Assembly (NCBI RefSeq): GCF_002029235.1
Contig: NZ_MZGV01000027.1
Span: 1-63,335, forward strand
DNA from: Clostridium oryzae
GTDB lineage: Bacteria > Bacillota > Clostridia > Clostridiales > Clostridiaceae
Reading direction: 5' to 3'
Length of the DNA: 63,335 nucleotides
Each line of letters opens with the position of its first letter. The stretch's first letter is position 1. Positions 8,469 to 19,319 of the stretch are shown here, in pieces. The notes under the pieces are model-generated. The model was not told where the DNA came from, made no database searches, and saw only the letters and a list, made by a program, of their open reading frames with translations. A program made the position numbers and the translations under genes.

Positions 8469-8503
8469 AAGTTATAAAAATGTTTTTAACTGGAGGATGA
8501 AAT

Positions 8504-10198
8504 ATGAAATTGAAAATCAAAGGAAAAATTAATGCAATGATAGCTTCTGTAATTGTAGTATTGAGTATTATAATTATGGTAGCCGTGTATTATAACGTCT
8601 TGAAAATGACTAACAGTATGTATGCTAGACAGCTTAGTGGGTATGGCTCATTAATGCAGGAAATGCTTAACGATAAATATACAGGCAACTGGAAAGTAGA
8701 AGGAGAAAATTTATATAAGGGAGATAAGCTTATTAATAATGATAATGAGTTTGTGGACATAATCAAACAGAAAACTGGAGAAGAAGTTACTATTTTTTCA
8801 GGTGATACTAGAGTAGCGACTACGATAATTAAGAATGGTAAGAGAGCAGTTAATACGAAGGCTTCTGATGAAGTGGCGAAAAAAGTACTAAAAGATGGGA
8901 AGCAGTATAATGGAACGGTGGAAATATTAGGACGTGATTATAAAACCAGATATATTCCTATAAAAGATGAGAGTGGCAACAATATTGGAATGCTTTTTCT
9001 AGGTATAGATAAAGGCGCAGTGAATAAAACTATCTTTACGACAGTAATATATATATCTGGTATATTAGCATTAATGATTATAGCAGCAATGTTAGTTTCT
9101 ACAATAGTGTTAAACAAGATTGTAAAAGCATTGAACGCTGCAGTAGAACATATGGAAAAACTATCAGAGGGCGATTTCACTACTGAAATATCTGCTAAGC
9201 ACCTTAAGCTCAGTGATGAAGTTGGAATACTCACGAAGAGTATGCAAAATATGCAGGTTTCTGTGAAGAAGCTTATTTATAATATTAAAGAAAACTTTAA
9301 TGACATAGGAGAAGAATCTAAAACATTGCATTCTATATCAGAGGAACTGGCAAAGGCTTCTGGAGATGTATCAGAAACAATAAATCAGGTTTCTTATGCG
9401 AATACTGAGGAGGCTCATGAGCTTGTAGATATAAACAGTAATTTAAATATTTTCAGCGGTGAAATTGATAAGGTAGTAAAAGAATTAGAGGAAATGGATG
9501 ACAATGCTAAGAACATTGAAAAAATGGCTGAAAACGCAAAAAAAGAATTGCCTAAGGTGGTAAATTCCATAAAATGGGTAAATGACTCATTTGGTAATTT
9601 CTCTACGAAAATGAGTGAGTTTGGAGAAAATATAAATAAGATAAACAGTATAATAAGTTTAATTAATAGCATATCTGACCAAACTAATCTATTAGCATTA
9701 AATGCTTCGATTGAAGCATCAAGAGCAGGAGAAGCGGGTAAAGGATTTGCTGTAGTTGCAGAGGAGATAAGAAAATTAGCAGAACAGACAAAGCAATCTT
9801 CCAGTGATATAAATAATCTTGTGAACCTGCTTTCAAAGGAAACTGCTACTATAATAAATGAAACATCGCAGCTGAATGGTGAGTTAAATAAAGAAGCTGC
9901 TGAGATGAAAAATTCTATTGAAGGGCTTAATAATATTACTGATGAGGTAGAAGAAATAATACCTAAGATCATAAACGCAAATAAGGCAATCGAAAATATT
10001 GATAAGAAAAAGAATATAATAGTTGATAGTATTGAAGCAACCACTGCTACGGCAGAGGAAATATCTGCATCGTCAGAGGAAATAGCAGCATCATCAGAGG
10101 AGATGAGTTCTTCTGCGGAAGAGGTTTCAAAAGTTGCAGCAAATATGAAGGAAATGACAGTTAGGCTTACTGAAGAAATAAATCAATTTAGAGTATAA
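8504..10198 (+). CDS. Methyl-accepting chemotaxis protein with Cache sensor
   Basis: A 564-residue transmembrane chemoreceptor. Helix one (about 10-30) and helix two (about 178-203) enclose an extracellular single-Cache-type domain with the [14 protein letters not shown] and [18 protein letters not shown] motifs. A HAMP domain follows (about 203-258). The cytoplasmic signalling hairpin tip is intact, with [21 protein letters not shown] and the [11 protein letters not shown] segment; it binds CheA and CheW. The C-terminal coiled coil has repeated SSEE runs that are likely methylation sites. Ligand is unknown. The gene is separate from the main chemotaxis operon and has a vegetative-type promoter. 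Confidence 0.95.
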   Translation: MKLKIKGKINAMIASVIVVLSIIIMVAVYYNVLKMTNSMYARQLSGYGSLMQEMLNDKYTGNWKVEGENLYKGDKLINNDNEFVDIIKQKTGEEVTIFSGDTRVATTIIKNGKRAVNTKASDEVAKKVLKDGKQYNGTVEILGRDYKTRYIPIKDESGNNIGMLFLGIDKGAVNKTIFTTVIYISGILALMIIAAMLVSTIVLNKIVKALNAAVEHMEKLSEGDFTTEISAKHLKLSDEVGILTKSMQNMQVSVKKLIYNIKENFNDIGEESKTLHSISEELAKASGDVSETINQVSYANTEEAHELVDINSNLNIFSGEIDKVVKELEEMDDNAKNIEKMAENAKKELPKVVNSIKWVNDSFGNFSTKMSEFGENINKINSIISLINSISDQTNLLALNASIEASRAGEAGKGFAVVAEEIRKLAEQTKQSSSDINNLVNLLSKETATIINETSQLNGELNKEAAEMKNSIEGLNNITDEVEEIIPKIINANKAIENIDKKKNIIVDSIEATTATAEEISASSEEIAASSEEMSSSAEEVSKVAANMKEMTVRLTEEINQFRV

Positions 10199-10250
10199 CC
10201 TGAATTTTGAAAATAAAGATTTAATAATAACATTTGCTAAGGAGATCAAA

Positions 10251-10910
10251 ATGAGACAACGAAACAGATTTTCTATTTTATTACTAATTAGTTGTATGCT
10301 TGTAATGGTATCATGTACAAAGAAGAAATTTAATCAGATGGATAAACCTACTAGAAATGACGTTACCGCAGAGATAGTGACTAATAAGGGAACAATAAAA
10401 GTTAGACTTTTTCCTAATGTGGCACCTAAGGCAGTTGAGAATTTTACAAAGCTAGCTGAGAAAAAATATTATAATGGCGTTATTTTTCATAGAGTAATAA
10501 ACAACTTTATGATTCAAGGAGGAGATCCTACTGGAACTGGAGCTGGCGGACAAAGCATATGGGGAAAGCCTTTTAAGGATGAGTTTAGCAATAAAGTTCA
10601 TAATTTTAGAGGAGCTCTCTCTATGGCCAATACTGGTAAAAACACTAACGGAAGTCAATTTTTTATAGTTCAAGCTCCTAAAATATCAGATGACATTGAG
10701 GCATACATGAAACAAAATAAATTTTCAGAAGCTCTTATAAATAAATATAAAAAATATGGCGGAACTCCATGGCTTGATAATAAACATACTGTTTTTGGGC
10801 AAGTATATTCAGGTATGGATGTAGTAGATAAAATAGCCAAGCTGCAGGCCGATGAAAATGGAACTTCTAGCGAAAAAATTACTATTAAACAGATAATTAT
10901 ATCTAAATAA
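10251..10910 (+). CDS. Peptidyl-prolyl isomerase, cyclophilin type, lipoprotein
   Basis: A 219-residue cyclophilin with an N-terminal lipoprotein signal: basic start, hydrophobic stretch and lipobox LVMVSC, placing the lipidated cysteine near residue 22. The catalytic domain shows FHRVINNFMIQGGDPTGTG, with the active-site arginine, then FRGALSMANTGKNTNGSQFFI and HTVFGQV. It would speed proline isomerisation of proteins at the outer face of the membrane. The insert after FFIVQAP (IEAYMKQNKFSEALINKYKK) is typical of clostridial forms. AAGGAG precedes the ATG. It follows the chemoreceptor by about 50 bases and may be co-transcribed. Confidence 0.93.
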   Translation: MRQRNRFSILLLISCMLVMVSCTKKKFNQMDKPTRNDVTAEIVTNKGTIKVRLFPNVAPKAVENFTKLAEKKYYNGVIFHRVINNFMIQGGDPTGTGAGGQSIWGKPFKDEFSNKVHNFRGALSMANTGKNTNGSQFFIVQAPKISDDIEAYMKQNKFSEALINKYKKYGGTPWLDNKHTVFGQVYSGMDVVDKIAKLQADENGTSSEKITIKQIIISK

Positions 10911-10972
10911 GGTTAACAGTGTGAAGAGAAGCTGCATATAATGTAAGTAATAATATGGTTGGAAGGTATGAT

Positions 10973-11347
10973 ATGGCCATGACTGCACTGATACTACAAT
11001 ATGTGCTTTTAGTTTTCTTTATTTTAGCCATTGCGTATTTTATATTCTTTTTGAAGGAAAAAGGGATAATTCGAAGCAATGACTATTATGGTATAACCTA
11101 TACCATACTATACCAGCTTGAAAATAATGAAGCTTCTACAGAAAACGTAAAGAGAATACTTAGGGCAGTTGCAAATGCTGTTGATTTCGTAGAAAAGAAT
11201 TATAAAACTGATAATAACAAAATAAAAGAGGAAAAAGCTTTGGCATATTCTAGAGAACTAATTAGGGATCTCAAATTGACTAGTGAAATAGGAGATAGAT
11301 CTCTCAGGTTTATAATAAGACTTGCATGTGCTTTGGATAAAAATTAA
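10973..11347 (+). CDS. Small membrane-anchored protein, possibly LL-H holin-like
   Basis: A 124-residue protein with one N-terminal membrane helix (about 5-27) and a charged, helical cytoplasmic or external domain. The region AVANAVDFVEKNYK...KEEKALAYSRELIRDLKL loosely resembles the C-terminal half of LL-H family holins, but no phage genes are near, so I would not name it a holin. GGAAGG (10961-10966) favours the ATG at 10973 over the upstream ATG at 10955. A strong 15-bp stem hairpin follows the stop. Function unknown. Confidence 0.65.
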   Translation: MAMTALILQYVLLVFFILAIAYFIFFLKEKGIIRSNDYYGITYTILYQLENNEASTENVKRILRAVANAVDFVEKNYKTDNNKIKEEKALAYSRELIRDLKLTSEIGDRSLRFIIRLACALDKN

Positions 11348-11361
11348 TATAAGAAAAGTGT

Positions 11362-11394
11362 CAATCAGCTTCATATGTTATATGAAGCTGATTG
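11362..11394 (+). terminator. Strong hairpin, probable terminator
   Basis: The arms CAATCAGCTTCATAT and ATATGAAGCTGATTG pair perfectly over 15 bp around a 3-base loop. The following CTATTTCTG is only weakly T-rich, so it may act as a 3'-end stabiliser as well as a terminator. Confidence 0.6.
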
Positions 11395-11695
11395 CTATTT
11401 CTGTATAAAACTATAAATGAAAAGAGGGATGTATTATTTTAACTAAATAATAATATATACATAATTTTTATGATAAGGTATAATCTGTATGTGTGTTGAT
11501 AAAAACTTAGGATTATATAAAATGCAAAGCTAGGTATTTTTCTGGTATTATAAAAATTACTAGTAGATTATTGAGGACTGCAAATATCATAATGCCTTGA
11601 CATAGCGGCAAATATCTGTAATTATAATTGATGAGTTAATGATTTGTAAAACTGTGCTTTCCAATTTGAATTTTGAGCAGCAATGACAGGTAAAA
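11395..11695 (+). promoter_or_regulatory. Upstream region of topoisomerase IV genes with promoter candidates
   Basis: This AT-rich stretch has no gene. It holds a perfect TATAAT at 11479-11484 with a weak TATACA 17 bases upstream, which would give a leader of about 200 bases. It also has a perfect TTGACA at 11597-11602 followed by TATAAT at 11623-11628, but with a 20-base spacer that is too long. No known riboswitch was recognised. Confidence 0.35.
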
Positions 11696-13669
11696 ATGAG
11701 GAAGGATGAGAACATAGGGATGGAAAATATAAATTACAGTAGTTACGATGTAACTGATCTTACATCTTTAGAAAAACTAGAACCAGTAAGAATAAGACCA
11801 GGTATGTATATAGGCTCTACTGGAAGCAAAGGTCTGCATCATTGCATATGGGAAATATTGGATAATGCTATAGATGAAATAACTAATGGGTTTGGTGATA
11901 GAGCTTCTGTTATCCTCAATAAGGATAAGAGTGTTACGATAATAGATAATGGTAGAGGAGTTCCTACAGGAATCCATCCTGTGAAGAAAAAATCAGGAGT
12001 AGAGATGGTATACACTGAACTTCATACAGGCGGAAAATTTGATAATAAAAATTATAAAACCTCGGGAGGTTTACATGGAGTTGGAGCTGCAGTAGTTAAT
12101 GCTTTGTCAAAATGGATGGAAGTAGAAGTGCATCAAAATGGTAAAATATACAGACAGCGTTTTGAATATGCGTATGATAAGCAGCTTAAAAAGGTCATGC
12201 CAGGAACGCCTGTAACAAAACTTGAACAAGTAGGTGAAACTAATGAAACAGGTACAAGAGTTACATTTATGCCTGATAACGATGTGTTTACGACAACTGA
12301 ATTCAAGTATGAAATAATCGATGAAAGACTTCAGGAATTGGCATTTCAGAATAAAGGCATAACATTAATATTTATAGATAGAAGAAAAGATGAACCAATT
12401 ACAAAAGAATATTATTCTCAAAGGGGACTTTTGGACTTCATAGATTATTTAAATGAAAGCAAAACGGTTTTACATCCGGAACCTATTTTATTCGACGGAC
12501 AAAAGGAAATAAATGGACTATCGATGTATGGAGAAGTATGTATTCAGTTTACAGATTCTACTACAGAATACATAGCTAGTTATGTAAATAATATACCAAC
12601 CACAGAAGCTGGTACGCATGAAGCAGGTTTTAAAACGGGTATGACAAGAGCCTTTAAGGAATGGGCAAGAAAGCTTAATGTCATCAAAGAAAAGGATAAG
12701 GAATTTGAAGGCGATGACTTAAGAGAAGGAATGACAGCAATAGTAAGGATAAAGATAAGCAATCCAATGTTTGAAGGACAGACAAAAACAAAGCTTGGAA
12801 ATAATGAAGCATACACGATGATGAATGAACTGTGTTATATTAAATTTTCACAGTGGATTGAAGACAATAAAGACACTGCTGTTAACATAATGAATAATGC
12901 TGTAGATGCAGCGGCTAGAAGAGAAAAAATTAAGAAAATAAGTGACGCTGAGAAAAAGAAAATAGGCAAAGGTACAGCACCTTTAGCTGGGAAAATAGCT
13001 GTATGTACAATAAAGAATCCTGAAATAGATGAGTTCATAATAGTTGAGGGAGATTCTGCAGGAGGAAGTGCAAAACAGGCAAGAGATAGAAGATTCCAGA
13101 CGATAATGCCATCAAAAGGAAAGATAATGAATACAGAAAAACAAAAGCTTGAAAATGTACTTGCTAGTGAAGAATTAAAAATATTTAACACAGCAGTAGG
13201 TACAGGTGTGCTAGATAATTATTCTGAAAAAGATTTAAAATACCATAAGATCATAATAATGAGCGATGCAGATGTGGATGGCTACCATATCAGAACTTTA
13301 TGGATGACTTATATATATAGGTATATGAGGTCTATAATTTCTAATGGTCATCTTTTTATAGCACTTCCGCCTTTATATAAAGTATACAAAGAGACTAAGA
13401 AGGAACTTATAGAGAAATACGCATACAGTGATGATGATCTGGAAAGCGTTAAAAAAGAAGTAGGAAAAGGCGCGCTTATACAAAGATACAAAGGGCTTGG
13501 TGAAATGAATCCTGAGCAATTGTGGGAAACTACCTTAAACCCATCAACTAGAACACTGCAGCAGGTTACAATTGAGGATGCTGCTAAAGCTGAAAAAATG
13601 ATATCACTGCTTATGGGAGATGTAGTGGAACCAAGAAAAAATTATATGTATAGGTATGCTGAATTTTAG
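11696..13669 (+). CDS. parE: DNA topoisomerase IV subunit B
   Basis: A 657-residue type IIA ATPase subunit. The GHKL ATPase domain shows EILDNAIDE, DNGRGVPTG and GGLHGVGAAVVNALS. The transducer domain follows, and the TOPRIM domain shows EGDSAGGSAKQARDR, with MPSKGKIMN, and the metal-binding DADVDGYHIRTL. Partnered with the adjacent A subunit it decatenates chromosomes. I call it ParE rather than GyrB because its partner lacks a GyrA box and the pair is not in a dnaA/recF setting. An ATG at 11720 (MENINYSSYD) is an alternative start; the ribosome site is weak for both. The A subunit begins 21 bases downstream. Confidence 0.85.
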   Translation: MRKDENIGMENINYSSYDVTDLTSLEKLEPVRIRPGMYIGSTGSKGLHHCIWEILDNAIDEITNGFGDRASVILNKDKSVTIIDNGRGVPTGIHPVKKKSGVEMVYTELHTGGKFDNKNYKTSGGLHGVGAAVVNALSKWMEVEVHQNGKIYRQRFEYAYDKQLKKVMPGTPVTKLEQVGETNETGTRVTFMPDNDVFTTTEFKYEIIDERLQELAFQNKGITLIFIDRRKDEPITKEYYSQRGLLDFIDYLNESKTVLHPEPILFDGQKEINGLSMYGEVCIQFTDSTTEYIASYVNNIPTTEAGTHEAGFKTGMTRAFKEWARKLNVIKEKDKEFEGDDLREGMTAIVRIKISNPMFEGQTKTKLGNNEAYTMMNELCYIKFSQWIEDNKDTAVNIMNNAVDAAARREKIKKISDAEKKKIGKGTAPLAGKIAVCTIKNPEIDEFIIVEGDSAGGSAKQARDRRFQTIMPSKGKIMNTEKQKLENVLASEELKIFNTAVGTGVLDNYSEKDLKYHKIIIMSDADVDGYHIRTLWMTYIYRYMRSIISNGHLFIALPPLYKVYKETKKELIEKYAYSDDDLESVKKEVGKGALIQRYKGLGEMNPEQLWETTLNPSTRTLQQVTIEDAAKAEKMISLLMGDVVEPRKNYMYRYAEF

Positions 13670-13690
13670 GATACACGGGAGGAAAATAAT

Positions 13691-16561
13691 TTGGCTAAGA
13701 AGAATAATGATATTCCAAAAGATAATAATATTATAAGAGTGCCACTGGAAGAGGCTATGCCAGATAACTATCTTCCATACGCAGTAGAAGTTGCAAAAGA
13801 TAGAGCTCTGCCCGATGTAAGAGATGGATTAAAACCAGTGCATAGAAGAATACTATATGGTGCATATATGCTTAAAGCTTTTCCTGACAGACCTTATTAT
13901 AAGTCTGCAAGAATAGTCGGAGATATATTAGGAAAATATCATCCGCATGGTGATAGTTCAGTATATGATGCCATGGTAATCTTAGCTCAAAACTTTACAA
14001 CCAGGGCGCCGCTAATAGATGGACATGGAAACTGGGGATCTATAGATGGTGATAGTGCAGCAGCGATGCGTTATACTGAAGCAAGGCTTACACCTATTGC
14101 TCTAGAAATGATTAGGAATATTGACAAAGACATAGTGAATATGGTGCCTAACTATTCAGATAGTGAGATGGAACCAGAAGTGCTGCCAAGCAGATATCCT
14201 AATATTTTAGTAAATGGGGCTTTTGGTATTGCAGTTGGTCTTGCGACGAATATACCACCGCATAATTTAAGGGAAGTAATAAATGCTTTGCTAGCTTATA
14301 TAGATAATAATGATATAACTACCAGCGAACTTATGGAATATATAAAAGGGCCGGATCTTCCTACTGGGGGAATACTAATAGGAAAAAACTCATTGCTTTC
14401 AGCTTATGAAAAAGGTGAAGGCAGAGTAACGCTGAGAGCTAAGGCTAAGATAGAAAAATTAGATACAGGAAGGCTTGGAATTGTAATAACAGAATTCCCG
14501 TATAGAAAGAACAAGTCTAAGCTGCTTCAGACTATATCAGATATGACAGCTGATAAAAAACATGCTAAGGCTCTTGAACCTATTACTGATATAAGGGATG
14601 AATCTGACAGAAATGGAATAAGAGCAGTAATAGAACTCAGAAAATCAGTTGATTACGATGTTGCTGATAAAGTACTTAAATATCTATATAAAAAGACTGA
14701 TTTACAGAGCAATCTTAATTTTAATATGGTAGCTTTGGCAAATGGAAAGCCAGAAACCTTAGGCTTGAAAAGCATACTTAAATATTATCTTGAGCATCAA
14801 AAGGAAGTTATTACAAGAAGAACTAGAAAAGAATTGGAGAATGCTGAAAAGAGATTCCATATTGTAGAAGGATTTTTGAAAGCTATAGGGATTATGGACG
14901 AAATAATCAAATGCATAAGGGAGTCTAAATCGAAAAAGGATGCACAGATTAATTTAGTTAATAAATTTGGCTTTTCGGATTTACAGGCAGAAGCTATATT
15001 GGAACTTATGCTTTATAGACTTACAGGATTAGAAATAACTACGTTCGAAAAGGAATATAAGGAACTTCAAAAGACTATAAACAGGCTGAAAAATATACTT
15101 TCCAACGAAAAAGAATTACTTAAGGTTATTAAAAAAGAAATTATTGAAGTAAGAGATAAATTTGGAGATGACAGAAGAACTGAAATAATAGAAGATGATG
15201 ATGAAGCCAAAATCGATGTAGACGAATTAGTAGTAGTAGAAGACGTTATGGTAACTATGTCTAATGAAGGATACATAAAGAGAACACCATTAAAATCTTA
15301 TAATAGGTCTAATACGAGTACTGACGATATAGAATATAGAGAAGGAGATTTTAACAAGTTTCTTCTTCAGTCAAATACAAAAGAGAGCCTATTACTCTTT
15401 ACTAATAAAGGTAACATGTATAGGTTAAAGACGGTAGATATTCCTGAATATAAATGGAAGGAAAAGGGCGAGAGAATAGAGGATATTCTTAAGATATTAA
15501 AGCTTGATGTAGAAAAAGTGATTTCAGTATATTCAGTGGATAGTTTTCCTAAAGAAAAATCAGTATTTTTCTTTACGTCTTTAGGGATGGCTAAGGTTAC
15601 TTCTTTGGATAAGTTTGAAAGCAGCTATACGAAATTAAGCGCGTTGAAACTGCGAAATACTGAAGAACTGATATATATTGATATTCTGGATGAAAATAAT
15701 AAAAAGCCGGAATGTATAGAATGCAGTACTCAGGCTGGAATGAACTTTAAAATAAAGGTTCCTGTTTTAGAGGATGCTGATAGAGCAGTTCTTGGTAACC
15801 AAGTGATAAGTATGGATGAGAAGAACAAAATAACTAATATTGATATTGTAGAAGATATTCAGGAAAAGAATTTTGATGTTGGAGTTAATGCTGACGGTGA
15901 AATATGCATATTAAAGGATAACAGGATAAAAAATATATGCAGAGTGAAAACTTCCAGCAGCGAGGAATTACTTATATTTAATAACAATGGATTAGCTGTA
16001 AAGATTCCAGCGTTTATGCTTCAAGACTTAGAGGAAAAAATTGATTTATCCAGTATATCTGATTTTGATCGTGAAAAAGACAAAGTTGTAGGCATTGTAT
16101 CGTTGAAGCATCAAGATGAAAATTCCTACGTATACTTCTTTAGCAAAAATGGTATGATTAAAAAGACGATAGCTTCAGAATTTAAAGGTGACTATTCGTC
16201 AACGACTGCTTACAAAATAAAAGATACACAGGACGAACTTATTACAGTAGATATGGGTATAGATGAGGAAGCTATAATAATAACAAAACGTGGTATGAGC
16301 ATAAAATTCAGTACAGAAGATGTAAACGCAACAGGTAAGGTTACTTCTGGAGTGATAGGAATAAGCCTTAAGGAGGATGATTCAGTTATTTCTGCAGCAC
16401 TTATTAAAGAGGGTAACAGCTCAGTCACGCTGAAATCTAAAAGAGGAGAAACCGAAACTGTTGATATAAATGACATAAAGCTTCAAAATAGAGCTGGAAA
16501 AGGCAGCAATATAATGCTTGTTGTGCTAGGTGATGAGGTAAAAGATGTTAAGATTGTATAA
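13691..16561 (+). CDS. parC: DNA topoisomerase IV subunit A
   Basis: A 956-residue breakage-reunion subunit, larger than most ParC proteins. The active-site tyrosine is in [10 protein letters not shown] at residue 128, and the winged-helix region with [11 protein letters not shown] is intact. A coiled-coil arm lies at about 350-480. The C-terminal half is a beta-pinwheel domain with repeated blades of the [24 protein letters not shown] and KRGMSIKF kind. Where GyrA carries its GyrA box after the first blade there is [11 protein letters not shown] instead, so DNA wrapping for negative supercoiling is unlikely. Start is TTG with GGGAGG upstream. Co-transcribed with parE. Confidence 0.88.
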   Translation: MAKKNNDIPKDNNIIRVPLEEAMPDNYLPYAVEVAKDRALPDVRDGLKPVHRRILYGAYMLKAFPDRPYYKSARIVGDILGKYHPHGDSSVYDAMVILAQNFTTRAPLIDGHGNWGSIDGDSAAAMRYTEARLTPIALEMIRNIDKDIVNMVPNYSDSEMEPEVLPSRYPNILVNGAFGIAVGLATNIPPHNLREVINALLAYIDNNDITTSELMEYIKGPDLPTGGILIGKNSLLSAYEKGEGRVTLRAKAKIEKLDTGRLGIVITEFPYRKNKSKLLQTISDMTADKKHAKALEPITDIRDESDRNGIRAVIELRKSVDYDVADKVLKYLYKKTDLQSNLNFNMVALANGKPETLGLKSILKYYLEHQKEVITRRTRKELENAEKRFHIVEGFLKAIGIMDEIIKCIRESKSKKDAQINLVNKFGFSDLQAEAILELMLYRLTGLEITTFEKEYKELQKTINRLKNILSNEKELLKVIKKEIIEVRDKFGDDRRTEIIEDDDEAKIDVDELVVVEDVMVTMSNEGYIKRTPLKSYNRSNTSTDDIEYREGDFNKFLLQSNTKESLLLFTNKGNMYRLKTVDIPEYKWKEKGERIEDILKILKLDVEKVISVYSVDSFPKEKSVFFFTSLGMAKVTSLDKFESSYTKLSALKLRNTEELIYIDILDENNKKPECIECSTQAGMNFKIKVPVLEDADRAVLGNQVISMDEKNKITNIDIVEDIQEKNFDVGVNADGEICILKDNRIKNICRVKTSSSEELLIFNNNGLAVKIPAFMLQDLEEKIDLSSISDFDREKDKVVGIVSLKHQDENSYVYFFSKNGMIKKTIASEFKGDYSSTTAYKIKDTQDELITVDMGIDEEAIIITKRGMSIKFSTEDVNATGKVTSGVIGISLKEDDSVISAALIKEGNSSVTLKSKRGETETVDINDIKLQNRAGKGSNIMLVVLGDEVKDVKIV

Positions 16562-16577
16562 AATGTAAAATGTACAA

Positions 16578-16606
16578 TTGAAAAATTATTAACTTAAATA
16601 TATAAT
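16578..16606 (+). promoter_or_regulatory. Promoter of the DJ-1 family gene
   Basis: TTGAAA (16578-16583), a 17-base spacer and TATAAT (16601-16606), about 80 bases upstream of the ATG. Confidence 0.65.
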
Positions 16607-16687
16607 ACAAGTAAAATATATACGGATAAGAGTCATTAAATGCTCTAGACGGAATAGTTAAGAGAAAGTGCATTAAAGAGGTGTGTT

Positions 16688-17248
16688 ATGAAAAAAGTAT
16701 TAATATTTTTAGTGGAGGACTTCGAAGAGATTGAGGCCATTACAGTAGTTGACGTTATGCGTAGAGCAGGCGTACAGTGTGATATGTGTTCTGTATCAGA
16801 TGAATATGTAACAGGTTCTCATGGAATAACAGTGAAGGTAGATGTCATTATGGATTGCGTCGAAGCAAGAGATTATGATGTAGTTATTCTCCCAGGTGGA
16901 CCTGGCACAGAAAATCTAAGAAAGAACGTGCGAATTTTAGAGTTTGTAAAGGATTTCTACATGAGCGGAAGATTGACAGCTGCTATATGTGCTGCTCCAG
17001 CTGTATTCGCTGATGCGGGAATAATAAATGGGCATAAAGTAACTTCGTATCCAAGTGTGCAAAATGAACTTAAAAACAGCATCTATCTAGAAGAGTTAGT
17101 TGTGGAAGATGGGAACCTACTAACAAGCAGGGGACCGGCTACTTCGCTGCCGTTTTCATATGCTATTCTTAAGCATCTTGGACTTGAAGAAGAAGCAGAA
17201 GCCTTAAAGGAAGGCATGATGTACAATTTCCTTAAAGAAAACCAATAA
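16688..17248 (+). CDS. DJ-1/PfpI family protein
   Basis: A 186-residue cytoplasmic protein of the DJ-1 superfamily. The conserved glutamate is in FEEIEAIT (about residue 15), and the reactive cysteine is in the nucleophile elbow AAICAAP (about residue 100). VILPGGPGTENL and the C-terminal TSRGPATSLPFS match the bacterial YajL/ThiJ branch. Family members act on methylglyoxal or protect proteins against carbonyl and oxidative damage; the specific activity here is not determined. It has its own promoter and is followed by a repeat copy and a strong terminator. Confidence 0.9.
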   Translation: MKKVLIFLVEDFEEIEAITVVDVMRRAGVQCDMCSVSDEYVTGSHGITVKVDVIMDCVEARDYDVVILPGGPGTENLRKNVRILEFVKDFYMSGRLTAAICAAPAVFADAGIINGHKVTSYPSVQNELKNSIYLEELVVEDGNLLTSRGPATSLPFSYAILKHLGLEEEAEALKEGMMYNFLKENQ

Positions 17249-17249
17249 A

Positions 17250-17305
17250 GACAATTACAAATTAGGAATTAGGAAGGAATTCTGTCTTGCAGAATTTTGA
17301 TTAAA
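17250..17305 (+). repeat. Palindromic intergenic repeat, copy 3
   Basis: An ATTAGGA-type purine arm (two exact 7-bp units) is followed by a hairpin with AATTCTG/CAGAATT arms (17278-17296). No complementary closing arm is found, so this looks like a half element. It starts 2 bases after the DJ-1 gene stop. Confidence 0.7.
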
Positions 17306-17395
17306 ATTATTCATAGCGTTAGTGGGTGTTTAACTGCATAGTTCATAAAATTGTGATTGATTTATTTATTTTCATTTAATCATATTATAGGGTAT

Positions 17396-17446
17396 AATAA
17401 AGCTATCTCAAGCGAAAAAAAATATTGCTTGAGATAGCTTTTTTTA
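17396..17446. terminator. Strong bidirectional terminator
   Basis: The arms AAAGCTATCTCAAGC and GCTTGAGATAGCTTT form a long perfect stem, followed by a T run on the plus strand and preceded by an A run. It lies between the DJ-1 gene and recJ. Confidence 0.9.
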
Positions 17447-17449
17447 ATT

Positions 17450-17526
17450 GGAGATGAAGAATTAAGGATAAAGGACAAAATTCTGATGTGCAAAATTTCA
17501 AAAATTCATAATTTCTCATTCACAAT
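17450..17526 (+). repeat. Palindromic intergenic repeat, copy 4
   Basis: Purine arm GATGAAGAATTAAGGATAAA, then an imperfect hairpin (AAATTCTG and CAAAATTT arms, 17478-17499), then a short pyrimidine-rich segment ending ATTTCTCATTCACAA that can pair with the first arm. It is in direct orientation relative to copy 3, 150 bases away. Confidence 0.65.
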
Positions 17527-17558
17527 AGACTTAAGGGGGAATTGCTACGGAAAGATGG

Positions 17559-19319
17559 ATGCTTAAAAATATTAAATTTAACTATAAAGCTTTTTCTGAT
17601 GAAATAGGTACCAGTCAGCTTTTGGCGAAGCTTTTAGTAAATAGAGATATATACGAAAAAGATAAGGCTATTAGATATATAAATGCCGATTTGAAGAATC
17701 TCTATGATGGAAGTCGCATGAAAGACATGGATAAAGGTGTAAATATCATTAAGTCATCTATAGAAAAAGGATTGAAAATACTTATAGTGGGAGATTATGA
17801 TGTGGATGGTGTCATAAGTACATATATTTTATTTTCAGCCTTGTCCGAGTGTGGTGCAAATGTAGAATTTAAAATACCTGACAGAGTTAAAGATGGTTAT
17901 GGTATTAATGAAAATATAATTAAGGATGCGAAAGACCGAGGAGTGGATACTATAATAACCTGCGATAATGGAATTGCAGCCTTTAGTCAGCTGAAGTTAG
18001 CTGTGGAATTAGGCATAAACGTAGTAGTTACTGACCACCATGATATTCAGTTTGAAGAAATGGAAGATGGAACCAAAAGAGAGATACTGCCGGAGGCTGA
18101 TGCTGTAATAAATCCTAAACAGAATCAATGCACATATCCGTTTAAAGCATTGTGTGGAGCTGGAATAGCATATAAATTTTCTAAGGTTCTTTATAAAGCT
18201 GTCGGTATAAATGAACTTAAGGCTGATAGATTCATAGAATATGCAGCAATAGCTACAGTATGTGATGTAGTGGACCTTATAGATGAAAATAGAATTTTAG
18301 TTAAAAGTGGACTTCATAAACTTAATAATACGCAAAATATAGGATTGAAAGCATTGTTTAAGGAAGTTGGAATTTGGGATAAAGAAATAACTGTTTATTC
18401 CTTAGGCTTTATAATAGGACCAAGTATTAATGCTTCGGGTAGACTTGAGCAGGCTTTGTGGGCACTGAAGCTATTAATTAGCGAGAATGAGCATGAAGCT
18501 GAAGAATTAGCTAAAAAACTGCATGCGCTAAATGTAGAAAGACAACAGATCACTAATAAAGGACTTGAAAAAGCTATAGACATTATTGAAAATTCAGAGA
18601 TAAAAGACCAAAAAGTTAAAGTAATATATATGCCTGATATTCATGAAAGTGTGGCGGGGATAATTGCTGGCAGGATAAAGGAAAGATATAATTCACCGAC
18701 CTTTGTAATAACAAAAGGTGAAGAAGGTGCAAAAGGATCTGGAAGATCTATAGAAGAATATAATATGTTTCAGGAGATGTTAAAATGTAAGCATTTACTG
18801 CAGAAATTTGGAGGACATCCTATGGCAGCAGGTTTGTCGCTTAAAGAAGAGGATATAATTCCGCTGCAGAAAGAGATTAATGAACGATGCACACTAACAG
18901 ATGAAGAAATGATACCTAAAATAATAATAGATATGCCTATTGAGCTTAGAAGTATTAATTTGAAGCTAGCTGAAGAATTAAGGATAATGGAACCGTTTGG
19001 AAAAGGAAATTCCAAGCCTGTTTTTGCATGTAAGAGTTTAAAAATAATTAAAGCTGCTGTTTTAGGAGCAAAGAAAAATGTTATCAAAATGAAATTAGGA
19101 TCTACAGCAGGCAATTATAATGGTGAAGGTATACTTTTTCAGGAAGCTGATAAATTTGAAGAATTCATTTTAACGAATTTTGGACGGGAGCAATTGGAAA
19201 AAATATATGCCGGAAGAAATAATTCTGTGATTATTGACATAGCTTTTAATATAGATATAAATGAGTATAATGGAAATAAATCGGTTCAGCTTAATATAAG
19301 AAGCTATAGGAAGAGTTAA
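17559..19319 (+). CDS. recJ: Single-stranded-DNA-specific exonuclease RecJ
   Basis: A 586-residue DHH/DHHA1 phosphoesterase that degrades single-stranded DNA 5' to 3' in recombination and mismatch repair. Motif I is VGDYDVDGVIST (about residues 76-87), motif III is TDHHD, and the DHHA1 part shows GSGRSIEEYN and KFGGHPMAAG. The listed start is the first ATG, but there is no ribosome site for it. AAGGGGG (17533-17539) is 7 bases from an in-frame ACG at 17547 that would add ERW before the conserved MLKN, suggesting the real start is ACG 17547 or ATT 17541. The stop codon lies inside the arm of the next repeat copy. Confidence 0.93.
   Translation: MLKNIKFNYKAFSDEIGTSQLLAKLLVNRDIYEKDKAIRYINADLKNLYDGSRMKDMDKGVNIIKSSIEKGLKILIVGDYDVDGVISTYILFSALSECGANVEFKIPDRVKDGYGINENIIKDAKDRGVDTIITCDNGIAAFSQLKLAVELGINVVVTDHHDIQFEEMEDGTKREILPEADAVINPKQNQCTYPFKALCGAGIAYKFSKVLYKAVGINELKADRFIEYAAIATVCDVVDLIDENRILVKSGLHKLNNTQNIGLKALFKEVGIWDKEITVYSLGFIIGPSINASGRLEQALWALKLLISENEHEAEELAKKLHALNVERQQITNKGLEKAIDIIENSEIKDQKVKVIYMPDIHESVAGIIAGRIKERYNSPTFVITKGEEGAKGSGRSIEEYNMFQEMLKCKHLLQKFGGHPMAAGLSLKEEDIIPLQKEINERCTLTDEEMIPKIIIDMPIELRSINLKLAEELRIMEPFGKGNSKPVFACKSLKIIKAAVLGAKKNVIKMKLGSTAGNYNGEGILFQEADKFEEFILTNFGREQLEKIYAGRNNSVIIDIAFNIDINEYNGNKSVQLNIRSYRKS

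Noticed and set aside
10973..11347. Phage holin call for the small membrane protein
   Set aside because: The resemblance to LL-H holins is loose and no phage or lysis genes are nearby.
11597..11628. TTGACA and TATAAT before parE
   Set aside because: Both boxes are perfect but the 20-base spacer is beyond the usual 16-18, so it is listed only as a weak candidate.
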